From positions 1 to 64,000 of the forward strand of contig NZ_JBGCCT010000016.1 in the NCBI RefSeq assembly GCF_041260665.1: a stretch of 64,000 nucleotides of DNA. Reading direction: 5' to 3'. Positions 7,608-39,485 of this stretch are shown here, piece by piece. How positions within the stretch are numbered: the stretch's first letter is position 1; the number at the start of each line of letters is the position of its first letter. The stretch comes from Catenulispora sp. GP43. Lineage in GTDB: Bacteria > Actinomycetota > Actinomycetes > Streptomycetales > Catenulisporaceae. Both the position numbers and the translations under genes were made by a program. The notes below the pieces were generated by a model. That model was not told the DNA's origin. It saw only the letters and a list, made by a program, of their open reading frames with translations, and ran no database searches.

Positions 7608-8896
7608 ACAGCCCGGCCGACCGCCGCCAGAACCCCGCCGACCACCACCAGAACCCCACCGACGGCTACCGGGACCTGGCCGCGCGCTACGGAACCCCGC
7701 TGTACGTCTACGACCTCGACCGCGTCGAGGAGTCCCGCCGGGCCCTGGCCGGCTCGCTGCCCGAGGGCTTCGAGATCTTCTACGCCCTGAAGGCCAACCC
7801 GCATCCGGACATCGCCCGCGCCCTGCGTGAGGGCGCCGGCCCCGCCTGCCGGGCCGAGATCAGCTCGGCAGGGGAACTGGCCAGCGCGCTGAGTGCCGGC
7901 TACAACGCCGGCGAATGCCTCTACACCGGCCCCGGCAAGACCCCGGCCGAACTGGAGCACGCGATCGGCGAGGGCGTTCGCATGTTCTCCGTCGAGTCGT
8001 ACACCGACCTGCAACACGTCGGTGCGGCGGCGATCCGCCACGGAGTGGTCGCGAAGTGCCTGCTGCGCATCAACAGCGCCGGGACGAAGGCCGCCACCAC
8101 CGGGATCCGGATGATGGGCAAGCCCTCGCAGTTCGGCATCGACAGCGAGACGCTGCCGGAGCTGATGCCGCAGTTGCTGGCGGTGCCCGGCACCCGCGTC
8201 GTCGGCGCGCACTTCTTCACCATGAGCAACGCCGTCGACGAGAACGGACTGGTCGGCGAGTTCGAGCAGACCGTGGCCGCCGCGGCCCGGCTGGCCGAGG
8301 AAGTCGGCCTGCCGCTGGAGTTCCTGGACATCGGCGGGGGTTTCTCCTCCCCTTACGCGGTGCCCGGCGAGCGTGCCGACTACCCGAAGCTGGCCGCCGA
8401 GCTGGAGCGGATCCTGGATCTGCACCTGCCGCGCTGGCGCTCCGGCACGCCGCACCTGGCCGTGGAATCCGGCCGCTACCTGGTCGGCAGCAGCGGATAT
8501 CTGCTCGCCAGCGTGGTCAACATCAAGGACAGCAGGGGCAGCCGGTTCGTGATCCTGGACTCCGGGATCAACGTGCTCGGCGGGCTGTCCGGGCTCGGCC
8601 GGCTGCTGCCGGCCGCCGTGCAGCTCGACGGCGCCGAACCGGATGGCGTGGCCAGCCTGGTCGGGCCGCTGTGCACCCCGGGCGACAGCCTGGGCCGGGA
8701 CGTGCGGCTGCCGGCGCTGGAGCCGGGCGACGTGATCGTCGTGCCGAACGTCGGCGCCTACGGGGTCAGCGCCAGCCTGCAGGGCTTCCTCAGCCGCCCG
8801 GTCGCTGTCGAGGCGGTGGTGCGCGGCGGGCAGGTGGTCTCGGCGACCCAGCTGGTGCCGGTCCGGACCGAGGTGCCGGCGGTGGCGGTCTCATGA
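7604..8896 (+). CDS. VinO-like PLP-dependent decarboxylase (fold III)
   Basis: The 430-residue protein belongs to the diaminopimelate/ornithine decarboxylase (alanine racemase fold) family. Lys63 in YALKANPHPD is the predicted Schiff-base lysine, DIGGGF is the phosphate-binding glycine loop and PLCTPGDSL supplies the conserved active-site Cys and Asp. In the vicenistatin route VinO decarboxylates 3-methylaspartyl-carrier protein to 3-aminoisobutyryl-carrier protein. The first 20 residues are polar with repeated Gln-Asn-Pro and look disordered. The gene overlaps both neighbours by ATGA, as expected for a coupled starter operon. Confidence 0.9.
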   Translation: MNSPADRRQNPADHHQNPTDGYRDLAARYGTPLYVYDLDRVEESRRALAGSLPEGFEIFYALKANPHPDIARALREGAGPACRAEISSAGELASALSAGYNAGECLYTGPGKTPAELEHAIGEGVRMFSVESYTDLQHVGAAAIRHGVVAKCLLRINSAGTKAATTGIRMMGKPSQFGIDSETLPELMPQLLAVPGTRVVGAHFFTMSNAVDENGLVGEFEQTVAAAARLAEEVGLPLEFLDIGGGFSSPYAVPGERADYPKLAAELERILDLHLPRWRSGTPHLAVESGRYLVGSSGYLLASVVNIKDSRGSRFVILDSGINVLGGLSGLGRLLPAAVQLDGAEPDGVASLVGPLCTPGDSLGRDVRLPALEPGDVIVVPNVGAYGVSASLQGFLSRPVAVEAVVRGGQVVSATQLVPVRTEVPAVAVS

Positions 8897-9477
8897 CCGG
8901 CGCGGCCGCCGACGGGATCGTGGAGCGGGGCGCCCCGGACGCGTCGCAGGGCTCGACGGCACTGCCCTCGCACGGTCCGACCCCGGCGCCGCACGGCTCG
9001 GCCGCGCTGCCCGCGCAGCGCTCCGCCGTCCCGGCCCGTCCCGGCTCGCGCGGGACCGTGATCGTCAGCAGCATGGCCTCCGACGCGCACACCTGGAACC
9101 TGGTGTTCCTCCAGCTGCTCATCGAAGAGCTCGGCTTCGACGTGGTCAACCTCGGCGCGACCGTGCCCGACGAGATGCTGATCGAGGAGTGCCGGGAGCG
9201 CGCGCCGCACCTGGTGGTGCTCTCCAGCGTCAACGGCCACGGCTACCACGAGGGCCTGCGGGTGATCGACGGTTTGCGCCGCGACGCCGCGCTCGCCGGC
9301 CTGCCGGTGGTGATCGGCGGCAAGCTCGGCATCACCGGCGGGGAGAGCGCCGAGCACATCGACGACCTGCTCTCCGCCGGCTTCGACGCGGTCTTCGACG
9401 ACCGGCCCGAGGCCGCCACGGCCTTCGTCGGCATGCTCGGCCGCCTGTCCGGGCGGCAGGTCCATGAACTTCGGTGA
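8893..9477 (+). CDS. Glutamate mutase small (cobalamin-binding) subunit
   Basis: The 194-residue B12-binding protein has the lower-ligand motif SDAHTWN (Asp64, His66), SSVNGHG and a VIGGK loop. It partners the large subunit encoded next to make adenosylcobalamin-dependent glutamate mutase, which converts L-glutamate to 3-methylaspartate, the starter precursor. In the classical DxHxxG motif the last residue is Gly; here it is Asn69, which I believe is common in actinomycete secondary-metabolism homologues. An Ala/Pro/Ser-rich extension of about 54 residues precedes the domain, making it longer than the usual 137 or so residues. It overlaps the next gene by 14 nt. Confidence 0.92.
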   Translation: MTGAAADGIVERGAPDASQGSTALPSHGPTPAPHGSAALPAQRSAVPARPGSRGTVIVSSMASDAHTWNLVFLQLLIEELGFDVVNLGATVPDEMLIEECRERAPHLVVLSSVNGHGYHEGLRVIDGLRRDAALAGLPVVIGGKLGITGGESAEHIDDLLSAGFDAVFDDRPEAATAFVGMLGRLSGRQVHELR

Positions 9478-10804
9478 CCACGTGCGGCGCGCTCACGCCG
9501 GCGGCGTGCTGGTGGTCCAGCCGCGGATGGGGATGTCCGACCCGGCGGCGATGCGGGCCGGACTGGAGGCGACCAAGCACGCCGACGCCGACACCGTCGG
9601 CACGGTCACCCTGGACAGCTACACCCGCACCGGCGACCTGGAATCGGTCCGGCGCGCGCTGTGCGAGGGCGTCGAGCTCAACGGCTACCCGATCGTCAGC
9701 TACCCGGCCGAGGTCACCCGCAAGATGCTCGACGGCCTGGTCGAGGACGGCTTCCCGGTCCAGGTGCGGCACGGCTCGGCCCGGCCGCTGGCGATCGTCA
9801 GGGCCCTGCTGGACGTCGGGCTGCACGCGACCGAGGGCGGCCCGGTCTCCTATTGCCTGCCCTACGGGCGCATCCCGCTGGACGAGTCGGTGCGCAACTG
9901 GGAGGCCTCCTGCGAGCTGGCCGTGCAGACGCTGGCCGGCACCGGCGTGCAGCCGCACCTGGAGACCTTCGGCGGCTGCATGATGGGCCAGCTGTGCCCG
10001 CCGAGCCAGCTGGTCGCCATCAGTGTCCTGGAAGCGCTGTTCTTCTACGGCCTGGGAGTGCGCTCCCTGTCGGTCAGCTACGCCCAGCAGACCAACACCG
10101 ACCAGGACGTCGAGGCCGTCAGGGCCCTGCGCAGCCTGTGCCGTCAGCTGCTGCCGGAGGCCAGCTGGCACGTGGTGATCTACGCCTACATGGGCGTCTA
10201 TCCGCGCACGGTCGGCGGCTCGCAGGCGCTGATGGCCGAGGCGGTCCGGCTGGCCGTGGCCACCGGCTCCGAGCGGCTGATCGTCAAGACCGCCGCCGAG
10301 GCCAGCCGGATCCCGACCGTCCAGGACAACATCGACTCCCTGGAGTTCGCGACGGCCATGGCGCGCGAGTACCGGCACGGCGCGCTGCACGCCGAGTCCG
10401 AGGCGCTGGCCGCGGCCGCGCCGGCGCCCACCGACAGCCAGGTGTATCAGGAGGCTTACGCCCTGGTCGCCGAGGTGCTCAGCGGCGCCGCCGACGTCGG
10501 CGGCGCCCTGATCGGCGCGTTCAAGCGCGGGCTGCTGGACATCCCCTACTGCCTGCACCCGGACAACGCCGGGCGCGCCCGCAGCTACCTGGACGAGAAC
10601 GGCCGGCTGTGCTGGTCCGAGCTCGGAGAGCTGCCGCTGGGCGGGATCGCCGAGGTGCGCCCGGGCCGCCGGATCACCTCCGGGGACCTGCTGCGGGTCC
10701 TGGGCTACGTGCGGGACAAGTTCGACGCGGTCGCGCTCGACCGCGGCGCCGGCCACCCGGCCGGCGCGGCAGGACGAAGGATCTTGGAAGGGAAGCCGGA
10801 ATGA
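9464..10804 (+). CDS. Glutamate mutase large (catalytic) subunit
   Basis: The 446-residue protein resembles the TIM-barrel E subunit of glutamate mutase (slightly shorter than the usual 480 or so). Recognisable segments include RTGD, QVRHGS with a substrate-binding Arg, EGGPVSYCLPYGR, WEASCELA and FGGCMMGQLCPPS. With the B12 subunit encoded immediately upstream it would carry out the radical carbon-skeleton rearrangement of L-glutamate to 3-methylaspartate in the cytoplasm. It is translationally coupled on both sides, and its stop overlaps the start of a P450 by ATGA. Presence of both subunits is the strongest evidence for a 3-methylaspartate-derived starter. Confidence 0.93.
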   Translation: MNFGDHVRRAHAGGVLVVQPRMGMSDPAAMRAGLEATKHADADTVGTVTLDSYTRTGDLESVRRALCEGVELNGYPIVSYPAEVTRKMLDGLVEDGFPVQVRHGSARPLAIVRALLDVGLHATEGGPVSYCLPYGRIPLDESVRNWEASCELAVQTLAGTGVQPHLETFGGCMMGQLCPPSQLVAISVLEALFFYGLGVRSLSVSYAQQTNTDQDVEAVRALRSLCRQLLPEASWHVVIYAYMGVYPRTVGGSQALMAEAVRLAVATGSERLIVKTAAEASRIPTVQDNIDSLEFATAMAREYRHGALHAESEALAAAAPAPTDSQVYQEAYALVAEVLSGAADVGGALIGAFKRGLLDIPYCLHPDNAGRARSYLDENGRLCWSELGELPLGGIAEVRPGRRITSGDLLRVLGYVRDKFDAVALDRGAGHPAGAAGRRILEGKPE

Positions 10805-12000
10805 CGACCGAACAACGGATCCGCGACTACCCGTTCGACATGACGGACGTCGAGGTCTCCCCGATGTACACCACGTTGCGCGAGCAGGAGCCGATGAGCC
10901 GGGTGCGCCTGCCCTACGGCGAGCCGGCCTGGCTGGCCACCCGCTACGCCGACGTCAAGCTGGTGATGGCCGACCCCCGGTTCAGCCGCTCCATCGCCCA
11001 GGGCCTGGACCAGCCGCGGCTGCGCAAGGAGCTGACCGGCGACGGCATCATGGGCATGGACCCGCCGGACCACACCCGGCTGCGCAAGCTGGTCAACAAG
11101 GCCTTCACCGCGCGCCGGGTCGAGCAGATGCGCGCCGACATCAAGTCCCGCTGCACCAAGCTGATCGACGCGATGGTGGACAAGGGCCAGCCCGCGGACC
11201 TGTGCGAGGACATGGCCCGGCCGCTGCCGGTGTCCGTGATCTGCGACCTGCTCGGCGTGCCCTTCTCCGACCACCACATCTTCCGGGAGTGGACCGAGGG
11301 TCTGACCAACGACTCCACCATGAACGGCTACGTGCTGGAGGAGATCGGCGGCGCGCTCGGGGAGTACATGTCGCGCCTGATCGCCAAGCGCCGCGAGGAA
11401 CCGACCGACGACCTGCTCGGCGCCCTGGTCTACGCCCGCGACGACGGCGACAAGCTGACCGAGGACGAGCTGATCGCGATCGCCGGCCCCGGCCTGCTCA
11501 CCGGCGGCGTGGAGACCGTCTCCTCCGGGCTGCCCAGTTTCATCTTCACGCTGCTCGCCGACCACCCCGACCAGCTGGCGCTGCTGCGCTCCCGCCCGGA
11601 GCTGATGCCCAACGCGGTCGAGGAGCTGCTGCGCTACGTGCCGATCAACACCGCGGCGATGTTCGCCCGGTACGCGCTGGAGGACGTCCGCTTCGGCGAC
11701 GTCGTGGTGCGCGCCGGCGACCCGGTGATGCCGGCGCTGGCCGCGGCCAACCGGGACCCGGAGGTCTTCGAGGACCCGGAGCGCTTGGACATCACGCGCC
11801 AGGCGAACCCGCACATGGCGTTCGGACACGGCCCGCACCACTGCATCGGCGCCGCGCTGGCGCGCATGGAGCTGCAGGAGTCGATGACCGCGCTGCTGGC
11901 CCGGTTCCCGGACCTGCATCTGGCGGAAGGCCGGGAGGCCGTGCAGTGGCAGTTCGGCGTGATCGTGCGGGGACCGGTGCTCCTGCCGGTCGGCTGGTGA
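10801..12000 (+). CDS. Cytochrome P450 (second tailoring oxygenase)
   Basis: The 399-residue bacterial P450 has I-helix motif TGGVET, K-helix ELLR and haem loop [10 protein letters not shown], with ligand Cys348. It is embedded in the starter/PKS operon between the glutamate mutase large subunit (ATGA overlap) and the first PKS gene (46-nt gap), so it is very likely a dedicated tailoring enzyme. The I-helix has Val-Glu-Thr rather than the Asn-Glu-Thr of the 0.6-kb P450, and the two are not close copies. Site of oxidation is not predictable from sequence alone. Confidence 0.93.
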   Translation: MTTEQRIRDYPFDMTDVEVSPMYTTLREQEPMSRVRLPYGEPAWLATRYADVKLVMADPRFSRSIAQGLDQPRLRKELTGDGIMGMDPPDHTRLRKLVNKAFTARRVEQMRADIKSRCTKLIDAMVDKGQPADLCEDMARPLPVSVICDLLGVPFSDHHIFREWTEGLTNDSTMNGYVLEEIGGALGEYMSRLIAKRREEPTDDLLGALVYARDDGDKLTEDELIAIAGPGLLTGGVETVSSGLPSFIFTLLADHPDQLALLRSRPELMPNAVEELLRYVPINTAAMFARYALEDVRFGDVVVRAGDPVMPALAAANRDPEVFEDPERLDITRQANPHMAFGHGPHHCIGAALARMELQESMTALLARFPDLHLAEGREAVQWQFGVIVRGPVLLPVGW

Positions 12001-12046
12001 TCGGTTCCTAGGACTTAGGACTACGGGAGAGTACGGGAGTTCGGCG

Positions 12047-33702
<21,656 letters not shown>

Positions 33703-33733
33703 CCGCCCACTTCGAAGACTGCGAGGCACCCTC

Positions 33734-36700
33734 GTGACCGACTCCACCGAGCAACTGGCCGAGGCGTTGCGCGCGTCCCTGAAGGAGACCAAGCGGCTGC
33801 GCCGGCAGAACCACCAACTGACCGCCACCGCGGCCGCCGCCTCCGAGCCGGTCGCGGTGGTCGGCGTCGGCTGCCGCTACCCCGGCGGCGTCGACACCGC
33901 CGACGCGCTGTGGGCCCAGGTCGGCGGCGGCATCGACGCCATCGGCGACTTCCCGGGCGACCGCGGCTGGGACCTCGACGGCATCTACGACCCCGACCCC
34001 GAGCATCCCGGCACCTCGTACTCGCGCTCCGGCGGGTTCGTCACCGGCGCCGCGCGGTTCGACGCCGCGTTCTTCGGCATCTCCCCGCGCGAGGCGCTGG
34101 CCATGGACCCGCAGCAGCGCCTGTTCCTGCAGTGCTCCTGGGAGGCGCTGGAAGACGCCGGCATCGACCCGGTGGCCTTGCGCGGCAGCGCCACCGGGGT
34201 GTTCGCCGGATGCAGCTTCTCCGACTACGGCGTGCGCGGCGCCGAGGCCGCGACCGCCGAGGGCTACCTGCTGACCAGCACCGAGCTGAGCGTGGTCTCC
34301 GGCCGGGTCTCCTACACCCTGGGCCTGGAGGGCCCGTCGCTGACCGTGGACACCGCCTGCTCCTCCTCGCTGGTCGGTCTGCACCTGGCGATGCAGGCGC
34401 TGCGCCGCGGCGAGTGCTCGCTGGCCCTGGCCGGCGGGGTGACGGTGATGGCCACGCCCGAGGCGTTCATCGAGTTCTCCCGCCAGCGCGGCCTGGCCAG
34501 GGACGGGCGCTGCAAGTCGTACTCGGCCTCGGCCGACGGCGTCGGCTGGGCCGAGGGCGTCGGCGTGCTGGTGGTCGAACGGCTCTCGGACGCGGTCCGC
34601 AACGGCCACCGCATACTCGGCCTGGTCCGCGGCTCGGCAGTGAATTCCGACGGCGCCTCCAGCGGCTTCACCGCCCCGAACGGACCCTCGCAGCAGCGCG
34701 TCATCCGCGCCGCGCTCGCCGACGCGGGCCTGAGCGCCGCGGACGTGGACGCCGTGGACGGTCACGGCACCGGCACCCGCCTCGGCGACCCGATCGAGGC
34801 CCAGGCGCTGCTGGCGACCTACGGCCGGGAGCGCTCCGACGGCCAGCCGCTGTGGCTGGGGTCGGTGAAGTCGAACATGGGCCACGCCCAGGCCGCCGCC
34901 GGTGCCGCCGGGATCATCAAGATGCTGATGGCGATGCGGCACGGGGTGCTGCCCCGGAGCCTGCACAGCGAGAACGCCTCGGAACACGTCGACTGGACGG
35001 CGGGGCAGGTCGAGCTGTTGACCGAGGCCGTGCCGTGGCCGGCGGGGGAGCGGGTACGGCGGGCCGGGGTGTCCGGGTTCGGGATCAGCGGGACCAACGC
35101 GCATGTGATTCTGGAAGAGTTCAAGGCCGAGGAGCCGGTCCGGGAGCCGCTTGACGATTCGGGCGCATCGGGCATGTCGAGTGCACCGGGCATGTCGAGC
35201 GCGCCGGGGCCGCTGCTGTGGCCGGTGTCGGCACACAGCGCCGAATCGTTGCCGCTGCAGGCATCCCGGCTGCGCGCCTACCTCCAGCAGCAAGACCTGG
35301 GTCCGGCGACCGACCCGCTCGACGTCGCCTACTCCTTGGCCACCACTCGCGCCGCTCTCGACCATCGTGCGGTGGTCCTCGGCGCCGACCGCGAGGCTCT
35401 GCTCGACGGCCTGGCCGCGATCGCCGACGGTCGCGAGTCCTCGGCCGTGCTCGGCGGCGTGGTGCGTCCCGGCGGCGCGACGGCGTTCCTGTTCACCGGT
35501 CAGGGCGCGCAGCGGATCGGCATGGGTGCCGACGCCGCCGCGGCCTTCCCCGCGTTCGCAGCCGCCTTCGACGAGGTCTGCGCCGAGCTCGACCGGCACC
35601 TGGACCGCCCGATCCGCGACGTCATCGCCGCCGACGCCCAGGCGCTGGAGCAGACCGGCTACACCCAGGCCGCGCTGTTCGCCGTGGAGGTCGCGCTCTA
35701 CCGGCTGGCCGAATCCTGGGGCCTGCGCCCGGATTTCGTCGCCGGACACTCGATCGGCGAGCTCGCGGCGGCCCACGCGGCCGGCGTCTGGTCACTGCCC
35801 GACGCCTGCGCCCTGGTCGCCGCTCGAGGCCGCCTGATGCAGGCGCTGCCCGCCGGCGGCGCGATGATCGCGATCGCGGCCGGCGCGGCCGAGGTGCGGG
35901 CCGCGCTGGTCGGCGGCGCGGACATCGCGGCGGTCAACGGGCCGCGGTCGGTCGTGGTGTCCGGGGAGGCCGAGGCGGTCGCGAAGGTCGCCGCCGGGTT
36001 CGAGCGGACACGGCAGCTGCCGGTTTCGCACGCTTTCCATTCGGCGCTGATGGAGCCGATGCTCGAGGAGTTCCGCGCGGTGGCCCGGGGCCTGGCTTAC
36101 GGGCCCGCGCAGATCCCGGTCGTGTCGAACCTGACCGGCGCCGTGGTGTCGCCGGGAGAGTTGCAGGACCCTGAGTACTGGGTCCGGCACGTGCGCGAGA
36201 CGGTGCGCTTCGCCGACGGGGTGGAGGCACTGCGCGATCAAGGGGTGACCCGGTTCGTCGAACTCGGGCCGGACGCGACCCTGACCGCGCTGGTCGGCCA
36301 GTGCCTGGACGACGCCGAGGGCATCCTCGCCGTGGCGATGCTGCGCAAGGACCGCGCGGAGCAGACGTCGGTCCTGTCGGCGCTGGGCGCGCTGCACGCA
36401 CACGGCGCGGTCGTCGACTGGCGCGCGTACTACGACGGCAGCGGCGCGCGCCGGGCGGACTTGCCGACGTACGGATTCGACCAGCGGGAGTATTGGCTGG
36501 GGCGTTCCGCGAAGCGGGCGGCGGCCACGGACCCGGCCGGCGTCGGCCAGGTCGGCGCGGGGCATCCGCTGCTCGGTGCGGTCGTGGAGATGCCCGGATC
36601 CGGTGGCGTGATGTTGACCGGCCGGGTCTCTCGCGACACCTGGCCGTGGCTGGCCGACCATGCGGTGCACGGCGCGGTGATGGTGCCGGGGTCCGGCTGG

Positions 36701-39364
36701 GTCGAGCTGGCGGTCCGGGCCGGTGATGAGGTCGGCTGTTCGGTGCTGGAGGAGCTGACGCTGGAAGCCCCGCTGGTGCTCGACGGGACGGCTGACGGTT
36801 CGGCTGACGGGACAGCCGGCGGTTCGGCTGGCAGGGATCTGCGGGTCGCGGTGGATGCCCCGGACGAGAACGGCCGCTGTGGCGTGGCCATTCATTCGCG
36901 TCCGGGGGACGCGCAGGTGTGGACTCGGCATGCGGTCGGCGTTCTCGCGCCCGAAGAGGCGGGATTCGAGCCCGAGGCTGTTCCACGAGAATGGCCCCCG
37001 GCCGGCGCTGTGAGTCTGGATCTCTCCGAGGTGTATCCGGCACTCGCCGAGCAGGGCTACAACTACGGCCCCGCCTTCCGCGGACTGACCGCAACCTGGA
37101 CACGAGGCGAGGAGATCTACGCCGAAGTCGCGCTGCCCGACGCGGAGCAGATGGAGCCGGGCTCCTTCGGCCTGCATCCGGCGCTGCTCGATGCGGCCCT
37201 GCAGGCGATCAGCTTCGCTGGGCCGCAGACGGAGCGGGGGATGGTCCCGTTCTCGTGGTCGGGGGTGCGGCTGCACGCCGCGGGTGCCGCGGCGCTGCGG
37301 GTGCGGATCGCTGTTCAGGGCCCTGATGCGATGGCCATCAGCGTGGCCGACTTCGACGGCCGGCCGGTGTTGAGCGTCGCGGAGCTTCTCTTCCGGCCGC
37401 TGCCGGCGCCTGCGGCTGTCGCCGCTGCCGGCGCGGACACGTTGTTCGGTCTTGATTGGGTGCCTCTCGGCGATCTCGGGCAGTCCGCGACGGCCACTTA
37501 TGCCGTCCTCGGCGCCGATGAGATGGGGCTCGGGGCGGCGGTCGAGGCAGCTGAGCATTCGGTGAGGCGCTACGCCGATCTGGCGGCGTTGGCCGATTCG
37601 GTGTCGGATGTCGCGACCGTCTTCGTCCCCTGTTTCGCCCCGCCCGAGGCGCAGAACGCGGCGGCGGCGCGCGCTGCCGCTGAGCGGATGCTGGCTTTGG
37701 TGCAGGAGTGGGCCGCCGACGCGCGTTTCGCCGACACCCGACTCGTTGTGGTGACCCGGGGCGCGGTCGCCGCCGGTCCGGGCGATCCAGTCTCAGACCT
37801 CGTGAACGCTCCGGTGTGGGGCCTGATTCGCGCGGCCCAGCAGGAGTATCCCGACCGCTTCGTCTTGCTGGACCTTCAGGGCGAACTGCCGCTGAGTGTT
37901 CTGCACACCGACGAGCCCTGCATCGCGGTGCGTTCGGGCGTGGCTACCGTGCCGCGCCTGGCACGGCGGGCGGCGGCGCCGAGTGAGGGCCGTGCTCTGG
38001 ATCCGGACGGCACGGTTCTCATCACCGGCGGCACCGGCGCGCTCGGCGCCGCGCTGGCCCGGCATCTGGTGACCGAGTACGGCGCGCGGAACCTGCTGCT
38101 GGTCAGCCGCGGCGGCCCGGACGCCCCCGGCGCCGGCGCGGTCGCCGCGGAGCTGGCCAAGCTCGGCGCCGAGGTGCTGGTCGCGGCGTGTGACGTCGCC
38201 GATCAAGACGCGCTGCGGCAGGTGCTCACCGCGATCCCGGAGCGGCGTCCGCTCACGGCTGTGGTGCATGCCGCCGGGGTGGTCGACGACGGCGTGATCG
38301 CGTCGTTGACGTCGGAGCGGATGGCGGCGGTGCTGCGGCCGAAGATCGACGCGGCGTGGAACCTGCACGCGGTGACGGCGGATCGCGAGCTGGCGATGTT
38401 CGTGCTCTTCTCTTCGGTCAGCGGTGTGCTTGGCGCTGCGGGTCAGGGGAGCTACGCGGCCGGTAACGCGTTCCTTGACGCGCTGGCCAGTCGGCGTGCT
38501 GGTGATGGTGCGGCGGGGCTGAGTCTGGCCTGGGGCTTGTGGGGCGAAGCCGGCGGCGGGATGGGTGCCGGGTTGGCCGGTTCTGATCGGGCGCGGTTGG
38601 CTCGTGGTGGTGTGCTGGAGCTTTCGGTGGCTGAGGGGCTGGCTTTGTTCGACCGCGCGGTCGGGCTCGGTGAGCCGCTGCTGGTGCCGGTGAAATTGGA
38701 TGTGGAGGCGCTTCGGGCGCAGGCCGGCCCAGACGGCGGTGCTGTCGCGCCCATGTTGCGGAACCTGATTCCCGGCACGGCACGTCGCAGGACCGCGGCG
38801 GGCTCGGGCAGTGGCTCGGCGCGTGTGGCGGGCGGCGAATGGGCCCGCATCGCGGCGCTGAGCGGCCACGACCGCGCCGACGCCCTGATCGCCATGGTCC
38901 GTGCCGCCACGGCCGCGGTCCTCGGCCACGACCGTCCCGAGGCCGTCGATCCCGACAAGGGCTTTCTGGAACTCGGCCTGGACTCGCTGACCGCGATCGA
39001 GCTGCGCAACCGCCTGGAGGCCATCACCGGCCACCGCCTGTCGGCCACGACAGTCTTCGACTACCCGGCGGTCTCCACCCTGGCGGCACGCCTCGGCAAG
39101 GACCTGCCCGGCGCCGGATCCGAGCTGGCCGGCCACCTGGCCGGGCTGCGTACGCTGCTGGACTCCGGAGCGCTCGCCGACGCCCTGTCCGACGCCGAGC
39201 GCGCCGATGCGGCAAGCCGCCTGCGCGCTCTGGCGGCGGCGATGGCCGGCGCGGGCGGTACGGCGGGCGGTGGCGAGATCACCGATGCCCCGGCCGTCGA
39301 CGATCTGGACGCGGTCAGCGCCGAGGAGCTGTTCGGCATTCTCGATGATGAGCTCGGGGATTAG
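33734..39364 (+). CDS. Type I PKS: module 5 (KS-AT-DH-KR-ACP), C-terminal docking tail, no TE
   Basis: The 1,876-residue single module starts at GTG 33734, 31 nt after the previous stop. An N-terminal docking coiled coil (1-36) precedes KS (38-462, Cys209). AT (584-855) has Ser673 and HAFH 766-769 (malonyl). DH has His976 and Asp1153. KR has the B-type VDD (Asp1519) and Tyr1574, and the ACP uses Ser1751. After the ACP come about 85 residues ending in an acidic helix ([14 protein letters not shown]) typical of tails that dock onto the N-terminus of a further PKS. No thioesterase or other release domain is present, so chain transfer to a protein outside the window is inferred. Confidence 0.96.
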   Translation: MTDSTEQLAEALRASLKETKRLRRQNHQLTATAAAASEPVAVVGVGCRYPGGVDTADALWAQVGGGIDAIGDFPGDRGWDLDGIYDPDPEHPGTSYSRSGGFVTGAARFDAAFFGISPREALAMDPQQRLFLQCSWEALEDAGIDPVALRGSATGVFAGCSFSDYGVRGAEAATAEGYLLTSTELSVVSGRVSYTLGLEGPSLTVDTACSSSLVGLHLAMQALRRGECSLALAGGVTVMATPEAFIEFSRQRGLARDGRCKSYSASADGVGWAEGVGVLVVERLSDAVRNGHRILGLVRGSAVNSDGASSGFTAPNGPSQQRVIRAALADAGLSAADVDAVDGHGTGTRLGDPIEAQALLATYGRERSDGQPLWLGSVKSNMGHAQAAAGAAGIIKMLMAMRHGVLPRSLHSENASEHVDWTAGQVELLTEAVPWPAGERVRRAGVSGFGISGTNAHVILEEFKAEEPVREPLDDSGASGMSSAPGMSSAPGPLLWPVSAHSAESLPLQASRLRAYLQQQDLGPATDPLDVAYSLATTRAALDHRAVVLGADREALLDGLAAIADGRESSAVLGGVVRPGGATAFLFTGQGAQRIGMGADAAAAFPAFAAAFDEVCAELDRHLDRPIRDVIAADAQALEQTGYTQAALFAVEVALYRLAESWGLRPDFVAGHSIGELAAAHAAGVWSLPDACALVAARGRLMQALPAGGAMIAIAAGAAEVRAALVGGADIAAVNGPRSVVVSGEAEAVAKVAAGFERTRQLPVSHAFHSALMEPMLEEFRAVARGLAYGPAQIPVVSNLTGAVVSPGELQDPEYWVRHVRETVRFADGVEALRDQGVTRFVELGPDATLTALVGQCLDDAEGILAVAMLRKDRAEQTSVLSALGALHAHGAVVDWRAYYDGSGARRADLPTYGFDQREYWLGRSAKRAAATDPAGVGQVGAGHPLLGAVVEMPGSGGVMLTGRVSRDTWPWLADHAVHGAVMVPGSGWVELAVRAGDEVGCSVLEELTLEAPLVLDGTADGSADGTAGGSAGRDLRVAVDAPDENGRCGVAIHSRPGDAQVWTRHAVGVLAPEEAGFEPEAVPREWPPAGAVSLDLSEVYPALAEQGYNYGPAFRGLTATWTRGEEIYAEVALPDAEQMEPGSFGLHPALLDAALQAISFAGPQTERGMVPFSWSGVRLHAAGAAALRVRIAVQGPDAMAISVADFDGRPVLSVAELLFRPLPAPAAVAAAGADTLFGLDWVPLGDLGQSATATYAVLGADEMGLGAAVEAAEHSVRRYADLAALADSVSDVATVFVPCFAPPEAQNAAAARAAAERMLALVQEWAADARFADTRLVVVTRGAVAAGPGDPVSDLVNAPVWGLIRAAQQEYPDRFVLLDLQGELPLSVLHTDEPCIAVRSGVATVPRLARRAAAPSEGRALDPDGTVLITGGTGALGAALARHLVTEYGARNLLLVSRGGPDAPGAGAVAAELAKLGAEVLVAACDVADQDALRQVLTAIPERRPLTAVVHAAGVVDDGVIASLTSERMAAVLRPKIDAAWNLHAVTADRELAMFVLFSSVSGVLGAAGQGSYAAGNAFLDALASRRAGDGAAGLSLAWGLWGEAGGGMGAGLAGSDRARLARGGVLELSVAEGLALFDRAVGLGEPLLVPVKLDVEALRAQAGPDGGAVAPMLRNLIPGTARRRTAAGSGSGSARVAGGEWARIAALSGHDRADALIAMVRAATAAVLGHDRPEAVDPDKGFLELGLDSLTAIELRNRLEAITGHRLSATTVFDYPAVSTLAARLGKDLPGAGSELAGHLAGLRTLLDSGALADALSDAERADAASRLRALAAAMAGAGGTAGGGEITDAPAVDDLDAVSAEELFGILDDELGD

Positions 39365-39405
39365 CGCTCAGCCAGCAGTCCTGCCTCACCCCGAACCCGA
39401 AAAAG

Positions 39406-39444
39406 ATCCCGCTGACCGCCCGGGGGGCAGGCGGTCAGCGGGAT
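39406..39444. terminator. Bidirectional terminator between PKS operon and LAL regulator
   Basis: A perfect 15-bp stem (39406-39420 pairing with 39430-39444) encloses a 9-base loop. An A-tract just to its left becomes a T-tract for the leftward transcript. It lies between the convergent stops of the module 5 PKS and the LuxR regulator. Confidence 0.85.
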
Positions 39445-39485
39445 TCCTCACCTCGACGTCTGGCGTGGGGGGTCAGGCGTCGCGG

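Noticed and set aside
39100-39364. A possible thioesterase at the end of the last PKS
   Set aside because: No GxSxG motif or alpha/beta-hydrolase sequence follows the ACP; the tail is a short acidic docking helix.
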